From contig JASVEC010000034.1 of the NCBI GenBank assembly GCA_030770535.1, forward strand, positions 310,001-374,000: a DNA stretch of 64,000 nucleotides, given 5' to 3'. The notes below the pieces were generated by a model, which was given only the letters and a program-made list of their open reading frames with translations, was not told the origin of the DNA and made no database searches. The position numbers were made by a program, and so were the translations under genes. Below, in pieces: positions 23,047 to 35,247 of the stretch (its first letter is position 1; each line of letters opens with the position of its first letter). Origin of the DNA: Batkoa obscura (lineage: Eukaryota > Entomophthoromycota > Entomophthoromycetes > Entomophthorales > Batkoaceae).

Positions 23047-26000
23047 ATGATGACAATAAATCACCAACAAATTGAACTTATATTAAAACACCAAAAAAAA
23101 GAAAGTTTAAGTAACCGTATAGCAATTTACAAATTATTAAAAAAAGAAGAATGTTTATCATATGATGTTGCAAAAAGGCTCAATATCATTACTGAGTTAA
23201 CCAATAATAGTAGAAATATAATTGGGATTGAGAGAGATATAACTTCATTTATGGGGGGAACAATGAGATGTTTAATGAAGGAGAAAAGTGATGAAGATGA
23301 ATTGTACGATATCGGATTATTGTTTTTTAGTAATTTAATTAGGTTTAATTTTTCGAATTTAAACGACAAAGATATTTCAAAGATACTTGAACTGTTATAC
23401 GATATTGTTGTGAGCGAAAAAGGCGAGTCAAATCTAGAAGAAAGTATATTAAATATTCTAGATATTATTTTAAGGTATGGGTTTATACCTGACCCTTGTT
23501 TAGAAATGTATTTAAGAATTATTGGGAGCTTATACTTTAGTAAAAAGGATGATGAAAAGATATTGAATATATTCAAAAATTTATTTAAGAGTCATTATGC
23601 TTATAAGACCTTTGATATTCTTTGTGAATTTATTTGTAATTTTAATAATGGACTAAAAGATACGATTAAGACTGGTTTAGCTTCAATCGATATCATTAGT
23701 CATCTATTCTACTCTTCCGAACCTTACAAATTGACCACTTTTAACTTACATAATAGTACCGTATTTAAAGCATTTATCGAAGCTTCGTCAAAAAAGGATA
23801 GGAATGTATTGTGGAGCATTATGAGTACACTTGTATCTATTTTTAACTATCAGTTTAATGAGCTTGGGTACTTGGAGTGGGATATGATATTAGATATACT
23901 CTATAATGTCCAGGAAGAAATTGAAATAATCAATAATAAAACAGGGGGTCAAGAGGAAATATTCGAGGATGAAACCAGACTGTGCAAAGTTTATAATCAG
24001 TTTTTAAGTTCTATTTTTAAACTACTAGAAAATGACAAATATTTTGGAGATTATCATCGAACAACTAATTTACTTCGTAAAAACATATCGGAAAGGGTAA
24101 CTGAATTTAACTTAAAAGTATTAGCTTATTTTAACGACCGGAATTTTTATTTACCTTGTACATCAACTTGGATGGAGGATTTGAGTAAATTACTAGTCAT
24201 TTATATAAATAGTAAGGATTATGAATATAAAAAAATATTATTGGATATTATTATAAATACGTATCATTGTTGTAAGGAATTTCATACCAATTTAATAGTG
24301 GAAAAATTCATCTTTCCTTTAATTCAAAATATTCATGCTTCTGAGGATCCAAAACTTCTTTTTGAGATATTCAAGTTATGTCTTGATGCTATATTAGATA
24401 ATGATTTTGATGGCCATATATATCTGTTCAATTTACTTGTAACTATTATTAATCCGGAGATCATAAACATGGAAGGAGATATTCAAGAGTATGCAGCTAC
24501 TAGCCATTTAGGAACCCAAGGAGATTTAAAATCAATTCCAGCTACAATATCATTAAGTTATATATATTTGTTAAGTTTAAAACATCATAATGACAAAAAT
24601 ATTCGGTATTTATTTCAAACATGTTTAAGAGTATTAGCAGTGGTTAATTGTACCACTTCGAAATTGATCTTAATTAATGTATTGTCTGGATTAAGAGCAG
24701 ATTCTAATCTAAACTTGTGCTATAGTGATGAATTTCCAGAGCAAAGTTGTATTGAACACTTATTTGAGCATTTTATTTTTAAACGGGAATTAACTAATGA
24801 AATTACAAATTGTATATTCCTTCCATTTCAAAATCAAAAGGATGATATCAATGATTTTAAATTTGATTGTATAAAATTGAATTTTGAACTGAAATTGTTT
24901 AATGAAGCAGGTAGTATAAAGCTAAAAGAATCTAACCCATTATGCGATAATGAACCTTTAGAAGGATATATTCCAATGAAGTTATATTTAAACTTATTGA
25001 ATGAAATGTTAGAAGTAGAAGTAGAATGGAAAGTATTTTGTTTAGTATTAAAAAGATTATCGGATCAATTATCAAATCAACCATTATTTATAGGATGTCA
25101 TTTAGAAATTAATAAATTACGACAAAATTTATGTAATTGGATTACCAGTAATAAGTTAGCAGAAAGTATACGTGAATTACCAGATCATTATAAACGTGGG
25201 GATCTTTATGTCATGGCTTATAAATTATTAAACAGTCTAATCTCCTATAAAAGTCATTTTAGTAAATCAGAAAGAGATGAAATTATATTAGCTTATCAAG
25301 TCGGGCTTAGAAAATGGACTCAAACTTGTCGATTATGTATTCACTCTTTAACAATTTGTTGTTACGAGCTACCTTTATCAATGACTAAACTTCTCCCTAG
25401 TATGTTGATTAAGCTTTCTCAAATCATGTCCACAGCTACTATTTCTGCCCATATCTTGGAATTTTTAGTTTGTTTAGCTAGACGACCTAATTTATATGCT
25501 AATTTTGTAGATGATGATTTCAAAAGAGTGTTTGGTATTGCATTACAATACATACAATATAATAGTAACAACAAATCAAATACCAACAACAATAATAAAG
25601 AAATTAAAAGCCTTCCAACAAGTCCTAGCTCAAGGGCGCCAATGCCAATACAAAATAATGAAGAAGCCCATATGAAATACGTTTTAGTTTTAGCATATCA
25701 AGTAATTTCAATTTGGTTTGTCAATCTTCGATTAAGTGATCGTAGTAAATTTATACCATTTATAGTAAGAGGATTGTACAAAGCAAACCTTCAAAGAGGT
25801 AAATCCGACGAGATAACAGATAGTTGTTTAGATATGTTAGCGTCCTATTGTTTTTCAAATTTCAGTGAATTTAATGATCCATTAATTGATAAATTATTTC
25901 GAAATTGTGCGAATTTAAACAAAAAACATTACGTTTTAAATGATATGCTTATTGTTGTTGAAGGTAGTAAAGAATTACCTTGGATAAGAATAATTGTCCG

Positions 26001-27072
26001 AAGAGCATCAAGTTATATGGTTTGGTTATGTGAGTTTAAAAATGAGTGGTTTAATAATGATGAATTAAAAGGAGATATACTGAATAAGTTGATGCAGAAA
26101 TTTGGATTTAATGAACAAAAATTTTTTAATCAAACTATATTAAATGCGGAGAATGAAATTACCAAACAAGTTACCAGGAATGCTTCAAGTCTACCTATAA
26201 GCAATAAAGAGTATGGTCAAGATCAAAATGGGTATAAATCAAGTGAAATACTAATTAATAGGGGTATATTAATAGGTACTAATAATAATATTAATTATTT
26301 TGATCCTGGATTTTTGCATTTGGGTTTTAGTAATAAATCAGAAAGAATTGTTGATGGATTGGTATTAAATGATTCAACAGCTGTATCAAGATCTATTGGA
26401 GTATTAGATCGAATGCCAATTGTTGATTTTCATAAGATAGGGGTACTTTATGTGGGACCAAATCAAACGAATGAAGTCGATATATTATCTAATGAAACAG
26501 GATGTACGGAATATAAAGAATTCATTAAAGAATTAGGAGATATTGTATTATTAAAAGGAAATCAAGGACAGTACTTAGGAGGTTTAGATACTGAAATGAA
26601 TTTTGATGGGTATTATACATTGGTATGGAACTCAATTTTATCAAAAGTGGTATTTCATATAGCCACTTTAATGCCCACTCAATTGGATAAAGACCCAAAA
26701 TGTTCATTTAAAAAACGACATATTGGTAATGATTATGTAACAATTGTATTTAATAATTCAGGTAAAGAATATCAATTTGATACACTACCAGGCCAATTTA
26801 ATTTAATCAATTTAATTCTTACCCCATTAAATAAGTTTTGTAACCAGCCTCAATATTTTAAAATTCAAGCTCAAGTAAGGCAAGATTTACCTGTATTATC
26901 ACCTGTATTTGAAGCAAAAATTGTATCACATGATAAAGCTGCATTGCTTATACGTCAGTTGGCTCTTAATGCTTCTATATTTGCCCAATTGTTTTTAAAG
27001 GGTGGAGACTATTTAACTAATTATATGATACGATTGGCACAGTTAAGATTATTAAAAGATAGGTTGAAATAA
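23047..27072 (+). CDS. TSC2: Tuberin-like RapGAP protein (TSC2 homologue)
   Basis: Intronless, 1341 aa. The N-terminal ~1050 residues are a long helical region as in tuberin. The C-terminus (about 1105-1325) is a Rap/Rheb GAP domain: HKIGVLYVGPNQTNEVDIL, then GGLDTEMNFDGYYTLVWNS, then VVFHIATLMPTQLDKDP and KKRHIGNDYVTIVFNNSG. The Asn of HIGND (about residue 1228) is the catalytic 'Asn thumb' that GAPs of this class insert into the GTPase. In animals and fission yeast tuberin works with hamartin (TSC1) as GAP for Rheb and so restrains TORC1. An Asn-rich, Ser/Pro-rich insert (about 840-870) is probably a disordered loop. ATG at 23047; a second ATG follows at once. A 4-kb gene without introns is unusual beside its intron-bearing neighbours. 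Confidence 0.93.
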   Translation: MMTINHQQIELILKHQKKESLSNRIAIYKLLKKEECLSYDVAKRLNIITELTNNSRNIIGIERDITSFMGGTMRCLMKEKSDEDELYDIGLLFFSNLIRFNFSNLNDKDISKILELLYDIVVSEKGESNLEESILNILDIILRYGFIPDPCLEMYLRIIGSLYFSKKDDEKILNIFKNLFKSHYAYKTFDILCEFICNFNNGLKDTIKTGLASIDIISHLFYSSEPYKLTTFNLHNSTVFKAFIEASSKKDRNVLWSIMSTLVSIFNYQFNELGYLEWDMILDILYNVQEEIEIINNKTGGQEEIFEDETRLCKVYNQFLSSIFKLLENDKYFGDYHRTTNLLRKNISERVTEFNLKVLAYFNDRNFYLPCTSTWMEDLSKLLVIYINSKDYEYKKILLDIIINTYHCCKEFHTNLIVEKFIFPLIQNIHASEDPKLLFEIFKLCLDAILDNDFDGHIYLFNLLVTIINPEIINMEGDIQEYAATSHLGTQGDLKSIPATISLSYIYLLSLKHHNDKNIRYLFQTCLRVLAVVNCTTSKLILINVLSGLRADSNLNLCYSDEFPEQSCIEHLFEHFIFKRELTNEITNCIFLPFQNQKDDINDFKFDCIKLNFELKLFNEAGSIKLKESNPLCDNEPLEGYIPMKLYLNLLNEMLEVEVEWKVFCLVLKRLSDQLSNQPLFIGCHLEINKLRQNLCNWITSNKLAESIRELPDHYKRGDLYVMAYKLLNSLISYKSHFSKSERDEIILAYQVGLRKWTQTCRLCIHSLTICCYELPLSMTKLLPSMLIKLSQIMSTATISAHILEFLVCLARRPNLYANFVDDDFKRVFGIALQYIQYNSNNKSNTNNNNKEIKSLPTSPSSRAPMPIQNNEEAHMKYVLVLAYQVISIWFVNLRLSDRSKFIPFIVRGLYKANLQRGKSDEITDSCLDMLASYCFSNFSEFNDPLIDKLFRNCANLNKKHYVLNDMLIVVEGSKELPWIRIIVRRASSYMVWLCEFKNEWFNNDELKGDILNKLMQKFGFNEQKFFNQTILNAENEITKQVTRNASSLPISNKEYGQDQNGYKSSEILINRGILIGTNNNINYFDPGFLHLGFSNKSERIVDGLVLNDSTAVSRSIGVLDRMPIVDFHKIGVLYVGPNQTNEVDILSNETGCTEYKEFIKELGDIVLLKGNQGQYLGGLDTEMNFDGYYTLVWNSILSKVVFHIATLMPTQLDKDPKCSFKKRHIGNDYVTIVFNNSGKEYQFDTLPGQFNLINLILTPLNKFCNQPQYFKIQAQVRQDLPVLSPVFEAKIVSHDKAALLIRQLALNASIFAQLFLKGGDYLTNYMIRLAQLRLLKDRLK

Positions 27073-28286
27073 GTGAAGTTATATATTGTTAAGTTTCAAG
27101 GGTTTTAAATTAGTTGTAAAAAAAAGTTATTATTAATCAAATGATAATAACAATGTTAAAATTTAATAAAATCGAATTATGCTATACTACCTTTATCATA
27201 ATTTAATTTAACATTTTATGCAGTAAATCATTTAAATTGGTATTATAACTAAATATTTATAATTTACAATTCCAGATATACTTGTAGTGTTAGCTTATCT
27301 ATAGAAATTAGTAATGTTATTAGATTATTAAGTTAGCTCTAGTTTAACTTGATTCATTTTTACTAACCTTATTTTTAGCATGATTAAATTTATTGTTTAT
27401 TATAACAATTTTTATACTTTATTTTGAATCATTTAATAAGTCAATATTAAATTAAAACCAGAACATAAATTTAATAAAGATTGAATAAAAGATAAAAAAG
27501 ACGTTGGAATATTTACAACTATATTCACTTTAAATAAACATAAATAAACGATATTAAATTTTTATTTATTTACAAAAAAATAAACAATTTAGAAAATATA
27601 TTTTTAACTTATTTTAACTGTTAATATTAAATTATATGATTTTGATTATAATAAAAAAGCAAATTTAATAGAATTTAATAAATTCAAAACATAAAATTAA
27701 TTTTAATTTCAAATATTATTAAAATAAATCATTCTGTTTCATTAATATGTTACTTCAATATTTCACATATCCCCTTTTTTAATTAATTAAAATTTACCCC
27801 AACTAATATATTAAAAAGTTTAAATTTAGATAATAGAAACCATAATTACTAAAATAACTTTTAAAATTTTAAAATTCATGTTGATATTTTATCCCTGTTA
27901 TTCTTAATTTTATTTATGTCATTTTTTATTTATAAATTTTTTACATAAATTAACTAAATATAGCTCATTTACACATGTATCAAACAAGAAATCAACTAAT
28001 TTTAATTTCAATTTCATTGATTTTTTATAAATGTTAAATGAAATTACTCATTTAATTACTAATCCCTCCCTATCTTTACTATCTTTTCTATCCTCTCTTT
28101 ATTGATTTTGATTTTCTTTGAATTTTTTTTACTTACTGTTATCTTTTATCATCAACTTATTACAACCGTTTAACTTTCGGTTGTCATTGCAGAATTTGAT
28201 GCAAGGATTATTCATATCAGTCAATTGATTGGCTGAGTAGCATAAATTTGCCAATTACCCAAGTTTAATTGCACAATGATCCACCA
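27073..28286. other. AT-rich intergenic region
   Basis: Nothing recognised except very AT-rich sequence; 28120-28240 carries pyrimidine-rich stretches just upstream of the next gene and may be its promoter. No MITE copy here. Confidence 0.5.
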
Positions 28287-30205
28287 ATGGTGCGCTTATC
28301 TCCATTAAGAATATTTTTTATTATTCTGTTAAAAAAAACTCCATTGATACTAAATTTTGTTTGTTTTAATTTTTTAATTTTCAACCTTTTTTATATATTT
28401 TACCAATCCTTCTATTTATATTTATTGTTATTATTACTATTCAACTCACTTAAAGATACTTCTTTCAATTTATACATAAAAAGTGATATGTACACCGTCA
28501 ATTTAAAAATAAGAAAACTTGAAAGGAGGATCACTTCAATTCGTAGTGAGTTTAAAGATGAAAGTTATTATTTAAACGAAGAAATCATAAAAGAATATCA
28601 ATCAACTTCTGAGCTGGACTTGATAAAACAATCTTTTCATAATATAAATAAGCGTTCAACGCTAGCTTCTCAAGGCATAAACAATCCAACCCTTACTTCC
28701 GATTTAAGCTATTTTAATCAACCCACTATTATGGCTCTATTAGATAATGATGAAGATGCTATTAATAACAAAGAATCTCATAAACCTGGTTTGATTATTA
28801 CTAACTCTCCCACATTAGATGAGAACTCAAAATCAAACTCTCCAACTATTCCAATTGTTTTATCTCTCTTAGCCTTCATCTGCTTCATTGCTTTATTTAT
28901 TTTTATTTTTAATAGATTTCGTTCTCGTAGACCTGTAAGTGTACTTTGTTATCTATAATTTATATTAATTTATTATATGTTGAGTAAGTTATTAACTGTC
29001 TAATTTATAGATTCAGTTACACCCTACACCCTTAATTTCATCTGTTGAATTAGACAAACAAAATAGCAGAGTAATTTTAGCTGCCCATACTCAGATTACT
29101 TTATACTAATATCGTATTTTTTTAGAATGGAAAACTCAATTTAGAAAGTTTATGTAATACAATTAAAAAGCCCTTTTTTCCATCGTTTAACAGGAATAAA
29201 GCTAATTCGGAATTAGTGAATAAAAGTCATTTAAATCTAATTCAAGACCAAAAATCCATCCACCAAAATGATAGCAAACCAGATATTAGTTTAGGTTTAT
29301 CAGATATCGAATTAACTGTAATATTACCTTCCCCAACATCAGCAAACTCAATAGAAGTAACAAAAAAAGCAGCCACTTATAAGGGTAATGATAGCAACAA
29401 AGATAATTCTACTCTCCCTACAGACTCTTGGGATCAATATATGTCGATCATCAAGCACAATGAACATTTACATTTTGAGGATCTTCAATCTTCTCATCCA
29501 CCACCACCAGCCAACATACCCATCTCTGAACTTTCAAGACATCGTCACCACCCTTCATTACTCGGGTATTATTTTAATAGTACTATGGGCGGCATCAACA
29601 AGGTTGGACCTTACAATGGAAGTTCAACAACAGTATCAACTGAAGATTTGTTAAAGAATCAATTAAACATGAACAGTAAAGATCGATTTACTAATAATTT
29701 GCACAAATTAAATTCACCAACCAAATCCTGTAAAAGCAAATTTAGCCAATCAAATGAATCTCTCGGGAAACTTAATTCCGAGCTTGTAGTTGATAAAGCA
29801 AAAAACTCAATGGAGTTTGGGAATTCAATGAATACCATGGATCTATTAAAAGCAGGAAAAAACAGGCAAAACTCAACAGAATCTATAACTGACCAACAAT
29901 TCCTCTTTTCACCCACAGCTATATCTTCATTTGTAAGGAGAAGCTCTGTTGATATCACAAATGATGGTCCATATAACAGAATACTTCTATCAAGAGAAAA
30001 TGGAACAAAGAATTCAAAATCTGGTTTATTACAACAATGTAAAAAGAACAAAAATGAGAATACAATAAGAGAAAATGGAAGTGGACCAAATTTAGATTCC
30101 ACACTAAATCATTATGGCTTGTCTTCATTTTTTAAGGATTCTTCTCAGCAGATGAGACGTAGAGCTTCACTTGCCGAAGGTAAAAACAGACTCCATTTAC
30201 TGTGA
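28287..30205 (+). CDS. Membrane protein with Ser/Asn-rich cytoplasmic tail, unknown
   Basis: Three exons (28287-28934, 29011-29070, 29126-30205), all in phase 0, give about 595 aa. I do not recognise it. Residues 9-60 are strongly hydrophobic (FIILLKKTPLILNFVCFNFL and following) and may be one or two membrane spans or an anchor; a charged region follows; a clear transmembrane helix (PIVLSLLAFICFIALFIFIF, about 187-207) is followed by basic residues NRFRSRRP. After that come about 385 residues of Ser/Asn/Lys-rich, probably disordered sequence. The basic flank suggests that the long tail is cytoplasmic, as in fungal wall or stress sensors, but no WSC or mucin domain is visible, so that is only an analogy. 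An ATG at 28488 is an alternative start that would drop the first hydrophobic block. Convergent with the sterol isomerase gene. Confidence 0.7.
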
Positions 30206-30670
30206 ATATAAGTCATAAAGTAGTCTAAAGAATTATAATGTCGTTTTAGTCGTATGTTGTAAAAAGAGTAAGGTTATTGAATAGTTTAATACTATCATAT
30301 GTAAATAGTTTTAAATGTTAGAATTTTGAAAGGTTGCATAAACTCAATAGAAAAGACTAAGTTAAAATACAAGTTAAATCCAAGTTATTGTTTAAAAAAA
30401 GAAGTATTTTTACCATTATTTAAACTCAATAAATGGGAATGTTTTTCTGACTTCATCACTTTTTCCATTTCTTAAGCACTATTTAAGTGGAAAAATTGTT
30501 AGTAAAGTTCTTAAATACAAAAATACATCCCTAAATGTTAGTTTATAAATTCTCTCTTTTTATTATCTTAACAATTTGTCCTAAATAAAAAAGAATCATT
30601 GTATTGTAAATTTTATTTTATTTTGTATTTCAATAATTATCAGTTAATAATTAAGGAGTATCGTTTTCTT
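30206..30670. other. Short convergent intergenic region
   Basis: Lies between two convergent 3' ends and contains one MITE copy (30432-30536); otherwise AT-rich sequence only. Confidence 0.55.
30432..30536 (+). mobile_element. Foldback MITE copy 9
   Basis: ATGGGAATGT left, TTAAGCACTATTTAAGTGG core, ATACATCCCTA right. Sits between convergent gene ends. Confidence 0.8.
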
Positions 30671-31394
30671 TTACTGCTTCTTGGTCTTCTTACTTCCACC
30701 ATCCACTTCTTTCACTTTATCCAATATGTCTAAAGCAATAGTGCCTGATTGAATAATAAAACAGGTTGGAATGACTAACCATATAGCATTCATGAAAACA
30801 AAATAAGCCCAGAAATAAAAGGGTTCTGGACGAGTATGAGGGGCACCTTCAAATAAAGTGGTCATATAATAAAGTACATCCCCATAAATTTGACCTACTG
30901 ATACAACCACAACGAATAAATGACGTCTGCTATCTTGATGGTAAACCATATAAGCAATTAAATAACAAATTGGACCCCAAGCAAACTAAAGAAAAATAAG
31001 AGATTTATATTGGAAAAAAAGGTATTTTGAAAAATAAACCTACTGCTGTAATAGCTTCCATGAACAAAACAAAAGGATCAGAAGATAAATATCTAGAATC
31101 CGATAAAGCATACTCTTTCCACAATTCACCAAATAGAGTGGAATGTCCAGCTAAAGTTTTGTGGAAGACTGTAAAGTACCCTTCGAAAAAAAAATGGATA
31201 CTACCGGATGCCAAAAACCATAAAAAGGCTAATTGATGAGAGAGTTTTTGAGTTTTTTTCTGAATTATTAAGTATGCTGGGAGAAGGAGAGAGCCTAAAA
31301 CTAAGGCAAACATGGAGACTAAATAGATAGTATCTCCTTCATTCTTTTTGTAATGTGGTAATAATAGGTTGACTGGGTAGTACGGGTGGCTCAT
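30671..31394 (-). CDS. EBP-type sterol delta8-delta7 isomerase (EXPERA domain)
   Basis: Two exons (31394-31044 and 30985-30671) encode 221 aa. The GTAGGT donor gives the continuous motif MEAITAFAWGP expected in the family. EBP catalyses the shift of the sterol double bond from C8 to C7 in the endoplasmic reticulum. Conserved residues are present: His67 and Glu71 in IHFFFEGYF, Glu113 and Thr116 in MEAITA, and Asn and Trp in FVFMNAIWLV, plus VVSVGQIYGDVLYY. Four to five transmembrane helices are apparent and the tail is Lys-rich (KKTKKQ), a typical ER-retrieval-like end. Yeasts usually use the unrelated ERG2 for this step; whether an ERG2 also exists here cannot be seen. Confidence 0.92.
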
Positions 31395-32274
31395 TTTTTG
31401 AGTTTTTTTTGAGAAGATTAAAATTTGAAAAAAAATTTATGAACAGATTTTGATCATTCTGGAGTTTTATGTTACAAAATGGTACGATTTTTAATTTGTT
31501 AATTTAAAGTACGATTTTATGATATATAGATTTTATTCTTTATTGATTAAAATTTTAGTATTGAGAATAATAAAATCCACTATTAAATAACAGTTTAAAG
31601 AATCTCGGAATAATCTTGATTTTTAAACTAACATGTTGAAAGTCAAGGTCTTTCCGATGTTTATTTTTAAAAATATGTAGATGTATTTTTGTGTTTAAGG
31701 ATTTTACTAACAAATTTTCCGCTTAAATAGCGCTTAAAAGGAGGAAAAAGTAATGAAATCAAAAAAATCATCCCCATATGTTAAGATTAGAATACTCAGA
31801 GTTGGAGAAAATATGCCCTTTTTCAAAGCTTTGGACTGCGTGGCCAATCTAGTAATTTGAGTTTAACACTAAGATAAAATACAGGGTTACATGTTTATCT
31901 TACGACTGTCCAATATTAAATATAATGATTCTTAGGACGATTAACTACTTTAAGGCTTAACAAGTATGTTTTTATGTAAACTTAACTATCAATTTTTAAT
32001 TTCTAAGCTATTTAAAAATGGTCAGAATTTAATGCAAAAATTGGATTCCAAGGTTCAAACAGAAATCAAGCATCTTTTTTGAAACAGAGGGTGCATTATT
32101 ATTAAAACTAACATTAAGAAAATTTAAAAATTAAATAAGAAAATATTTAAAAAAGGTTAACATTTCAAAAAGATAGATTTATTGAATAAGATACAGATTA
32201 GAAACTAAAATACAATAAAAAAGTACTTGGTATACAACTTAAAATTAAAAGTATTAAACTTAAAATTCAAAACA
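31395..32274. other. Intergenic region between sterol isomerase and IP6 kinase
   Basis: One MITE copy (31674-31780); otherwise AT-rich with no gene. The right part is 3' flank of the kinase gene. Confidence 0.55.
31674..31780 (-). mobile_element. Foldback MITE copy 10
   Basis: Left end TATGTAGATGT, core CTTAAATAGCGCTTAAAAGG, right end CATCCCCATA. Upstream of the sterol isomerase gene. Confidence 0.82.
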
Positions 32275-34182
32275 TTAATAATCTTCCCTCGAATATTGTT
32301 TATCTACTAAGATCTCATGATGAAAAAGTTGTTGTTGTTCAGCTGACGCATGCATATACCAAAGCTCGGCAAATTCTTGAAGTAGAGTGGCCAACCCACG
32401 TAAGTAACCATGATCGGTCCCATTTGTTGATGGTGGGTAACTGGGGCTAGGATATTTGGTACCAATATGACCTAATTCTTCCAGGTACATAGAAGGATGA
32501 ACACAGTTAGCAAAATCAATAATTTTAATATCAATTTGATTATAAGAAGGTGAAGTTGGTTCTCCATCATAAATTAATAACAAACTACTAGCATAAAGTC
32601 GATACCCATCTAATGTTCTTACAATTTCAAATAACTGACGGAGCTTGGCTATTAAACTAGGTAATAGATGAACTAGTAATTTATCCCCATCATGTAAATA
32701 ATCTATTAAAGATTGACGAAAGGAATTAGTTGATAATTTACGCCCATAATATTTATCATGAAATATATACTTTTTTAAGGCTGACTTATAAATCTATATA
32801 AAATTAATATATTTAAATATACGAATAGTGTAAAAAATAGAATAAATTACCTGCATACCACATACTCTCACACCTAACGCTTTACTAGTAGATTTTTCAC
32901 ATTTCTTCATTTGACTTTCTCTTTTTTCTGGTGTTGCATAAATCCCGTACTGCCTTGTTCCCATCTTTAAATCTAAAATACAAGGTGATTTGATATTATA
33001 AGTCAAATCTTTTAAAAGTAAAAATTGATGTATTTTATTTATTGAACTAGAAGAACAAAACTTATCCATTGTAGAACGATAAATTTCCATAGACCATGGA
33101 TTCAATAATGGGGTAGATATTTGGCTAAGCGAACCATTCGAATCATTGTCCTCAAACATCGCATCTTTATTGGTAATTAATGTAGGTAAAGAAGATTCCA
33201 GATCTTCCATATGAAATAATTCTGTGTCTTCATCTAAAGACATGTCTTGGCTGTTCATTTTTTTAATTGGTATACTTAATGGGTGTCTTTGAGTTGGAAG
33301 CTCTAAACGATCAGCATCAAGACTAACAAGTGAATTTTCATCATCAGATGTATCATAAGGTGGGCGATCATCAAAAGAAGATCCTAATCGAATTTCACTC
33401 TTTTTAACTCTCATCAAAGGTGATTTTGAACTAGATAAGTTATTTTCTGGCAAAGATTCGTCAAAAGAATGACGGCGACGAGCCTGTCTATTTCCATGTC
33501 TTAACCTACGTCGTGTAGATGAATTTTTACGTGCTAGTAGAGAAGGGGAATAAGCTTCTAGGAAAATTTCTTCTTTAAGCTGTTTATTTGCTTTAGTAAC
33601 ACCAGGTGAATCAAAGTCATTTTTTATAGGTAAAGAACCTAAAAACTTTTTTAAAAGGTGTTCGGGTACAATATGACGATTTTTTTCAAATTGTACTTCT
33701 GGGATAATTTTACTGTTAGTATTATTAAAGGTCACATTTAAAACTCCTAAGTAAGATGAAGTAAATGGCAATATTTCCGGATGTGTTTCCTCAAAGTGCT
33801 CATACATATTTTTTTCATGCTCAACTAACGGCTTACACACTGCTTTAGGTGAAAATCTTAACAATGAGGCATGGCCTCCAACTTGGTTTTGAAAGGGGTA
33901 TAAAGGTACAGAGGGTGGAGAATAAGTATCAGAATCAAATTCGTCTGATTCATTATCTGTTAAGGAAGGACTTTCTCCAGCATCTGAAGCATCTGCTGTA
34001 TCAAAATATTCATTTATATAATCTTTGTTTAATGCAGATTTTTCTATTATCTTTTTTGAAGAGTTTGAGTTTGATATATTAGAATTCGAACTTGCATTTG
34101 ATTGTAAGCTATTGTTTTCTATCCTGAAAGGTAGATTTGAATTAGTATTTGGAATTGAAGACATGATTGTTTGATAAATCAT
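32275..34182 (-). CDS. KCS1: Inositol hexakisphosphate kinase (Kcs1/IP6K family)
   Basis: Two exons (34182-32851 and 32793-32275) encode about 616 aa. The inositol polyphosphate kinase signature PxxxDxKxG is at about 400-408 (PCILDLKMG), followed by SSLLLIYDG (about 513-521) and IKIIDFANC (about 533-541), whose Asp binds the metal-nucleotide. This set is that of IP6 kinases, which make the pyrophosphate 5-InsP7 from InsP6. The N-terminal half is Ser/Asp-rich and probably disordered, with a basic patch (RRRLRHGNRQARRRH). It is shorter than S. cerevisiae Kcs1 (about 1050 aa) but domain-complete. A second in-frame ATG at 34164 is an alternative start. Confidence 0.9.
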
Positions 34183-35247
34183 AAGGTGAATAAAAGAAAA
34201 CAAAAAGAATTGTTAGTATTTTCAGGTTTAAATATTAACAGAAAGTCACTTGATTGGAGAATAGTTTTAATACCATATGATTGGCTACATATGAAGTAAC
34301 CAATATGATTTACCCAATAATAAGCATGGCTAACTCTTAGAAATATGCAGAAAAAACACCACTTTGTGTGAACCTATCATATATGCATGTGCAGTAAAAT
34401 TGAAAGAATATATTGGATAAAGAATAAAAGATTCTGTAAGGATGTAATGCATAGACTTAATTTTGATAAATTAAGAAAACAGTTTTAAATTATTTCAATA
34501 GGTAATTTAATTTAATATTAGTATTCTGTAGATACATACCAATTTATTCACTACCACATTCTTAAAATCTAAGCACCCTTAATAAAAGTTACATTTTATT
34601 TCTATATTTTTTAAAATGGTTTGTAATTACATTTAATATTTATTTATAAATATTACTTTCAATTTTAACATGAATATAAAAGCAAAGTTACAAACTACAA
34701 AGATATAACGTTATATTGAATAAAGTTATTATCAAGAGCTGCGGTAAATTTTTTGATAGCAATTGCTAATTAAGCTACAAAATAATGGTTGAGTTTAAAA
34801 TAAAATTGATTTTGATTTTTTCTAAAACTTAACCACTGATAGTTGTAGTGTTAGTGATTATTACTTTAAATGGAATATATGTATAATATCAGTTATTTGT
34901 ATTTAGCTTAAATGTTTATTAAGTCTAAATAGATAGATGATATATATTATGAGATATAACTGATACCTTTTAAATAGGCATTAAAGGTATATACAATAGG
35001 ATATAAATTCAAACCTATACTATTGTTTATAAAAAAGTAAGGATTAAAAATTTATAAAAAATTATTAGCCTAAAGTTTATCAATCAAATAAGTCTCTATT
35101 AACAATTTGAAATGATGATTTGGAATATATCTTGGAATTTAGCGTCACATTAGTTTGTTGAATATCTTCAATAGTATTATACATTGAATAATAACAATAC
35201 AGTTAGCCAAATAGTGCATATGAAAATTAAATTAAATTAATGAAATC

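Noticed and set aside
23127-23576. 149-codon minus-strand frame inside the tuberin gene
   Set aside because: Antisense shadow of a conserved gene; no domain or independent signals.
29659-30102. 147-codon minus-strand frame opposite the membrane-protein gene
   Set aside because: Antisense of a Ser/Asn-rich low-complexity region, which easily yields open frames.
30875-30890. ACATCCCCATAA inside the sterol isomerase gene looked like a MITE end
   Set aside because: It is coding sequence of the family motif and there is no second end or core nearby.
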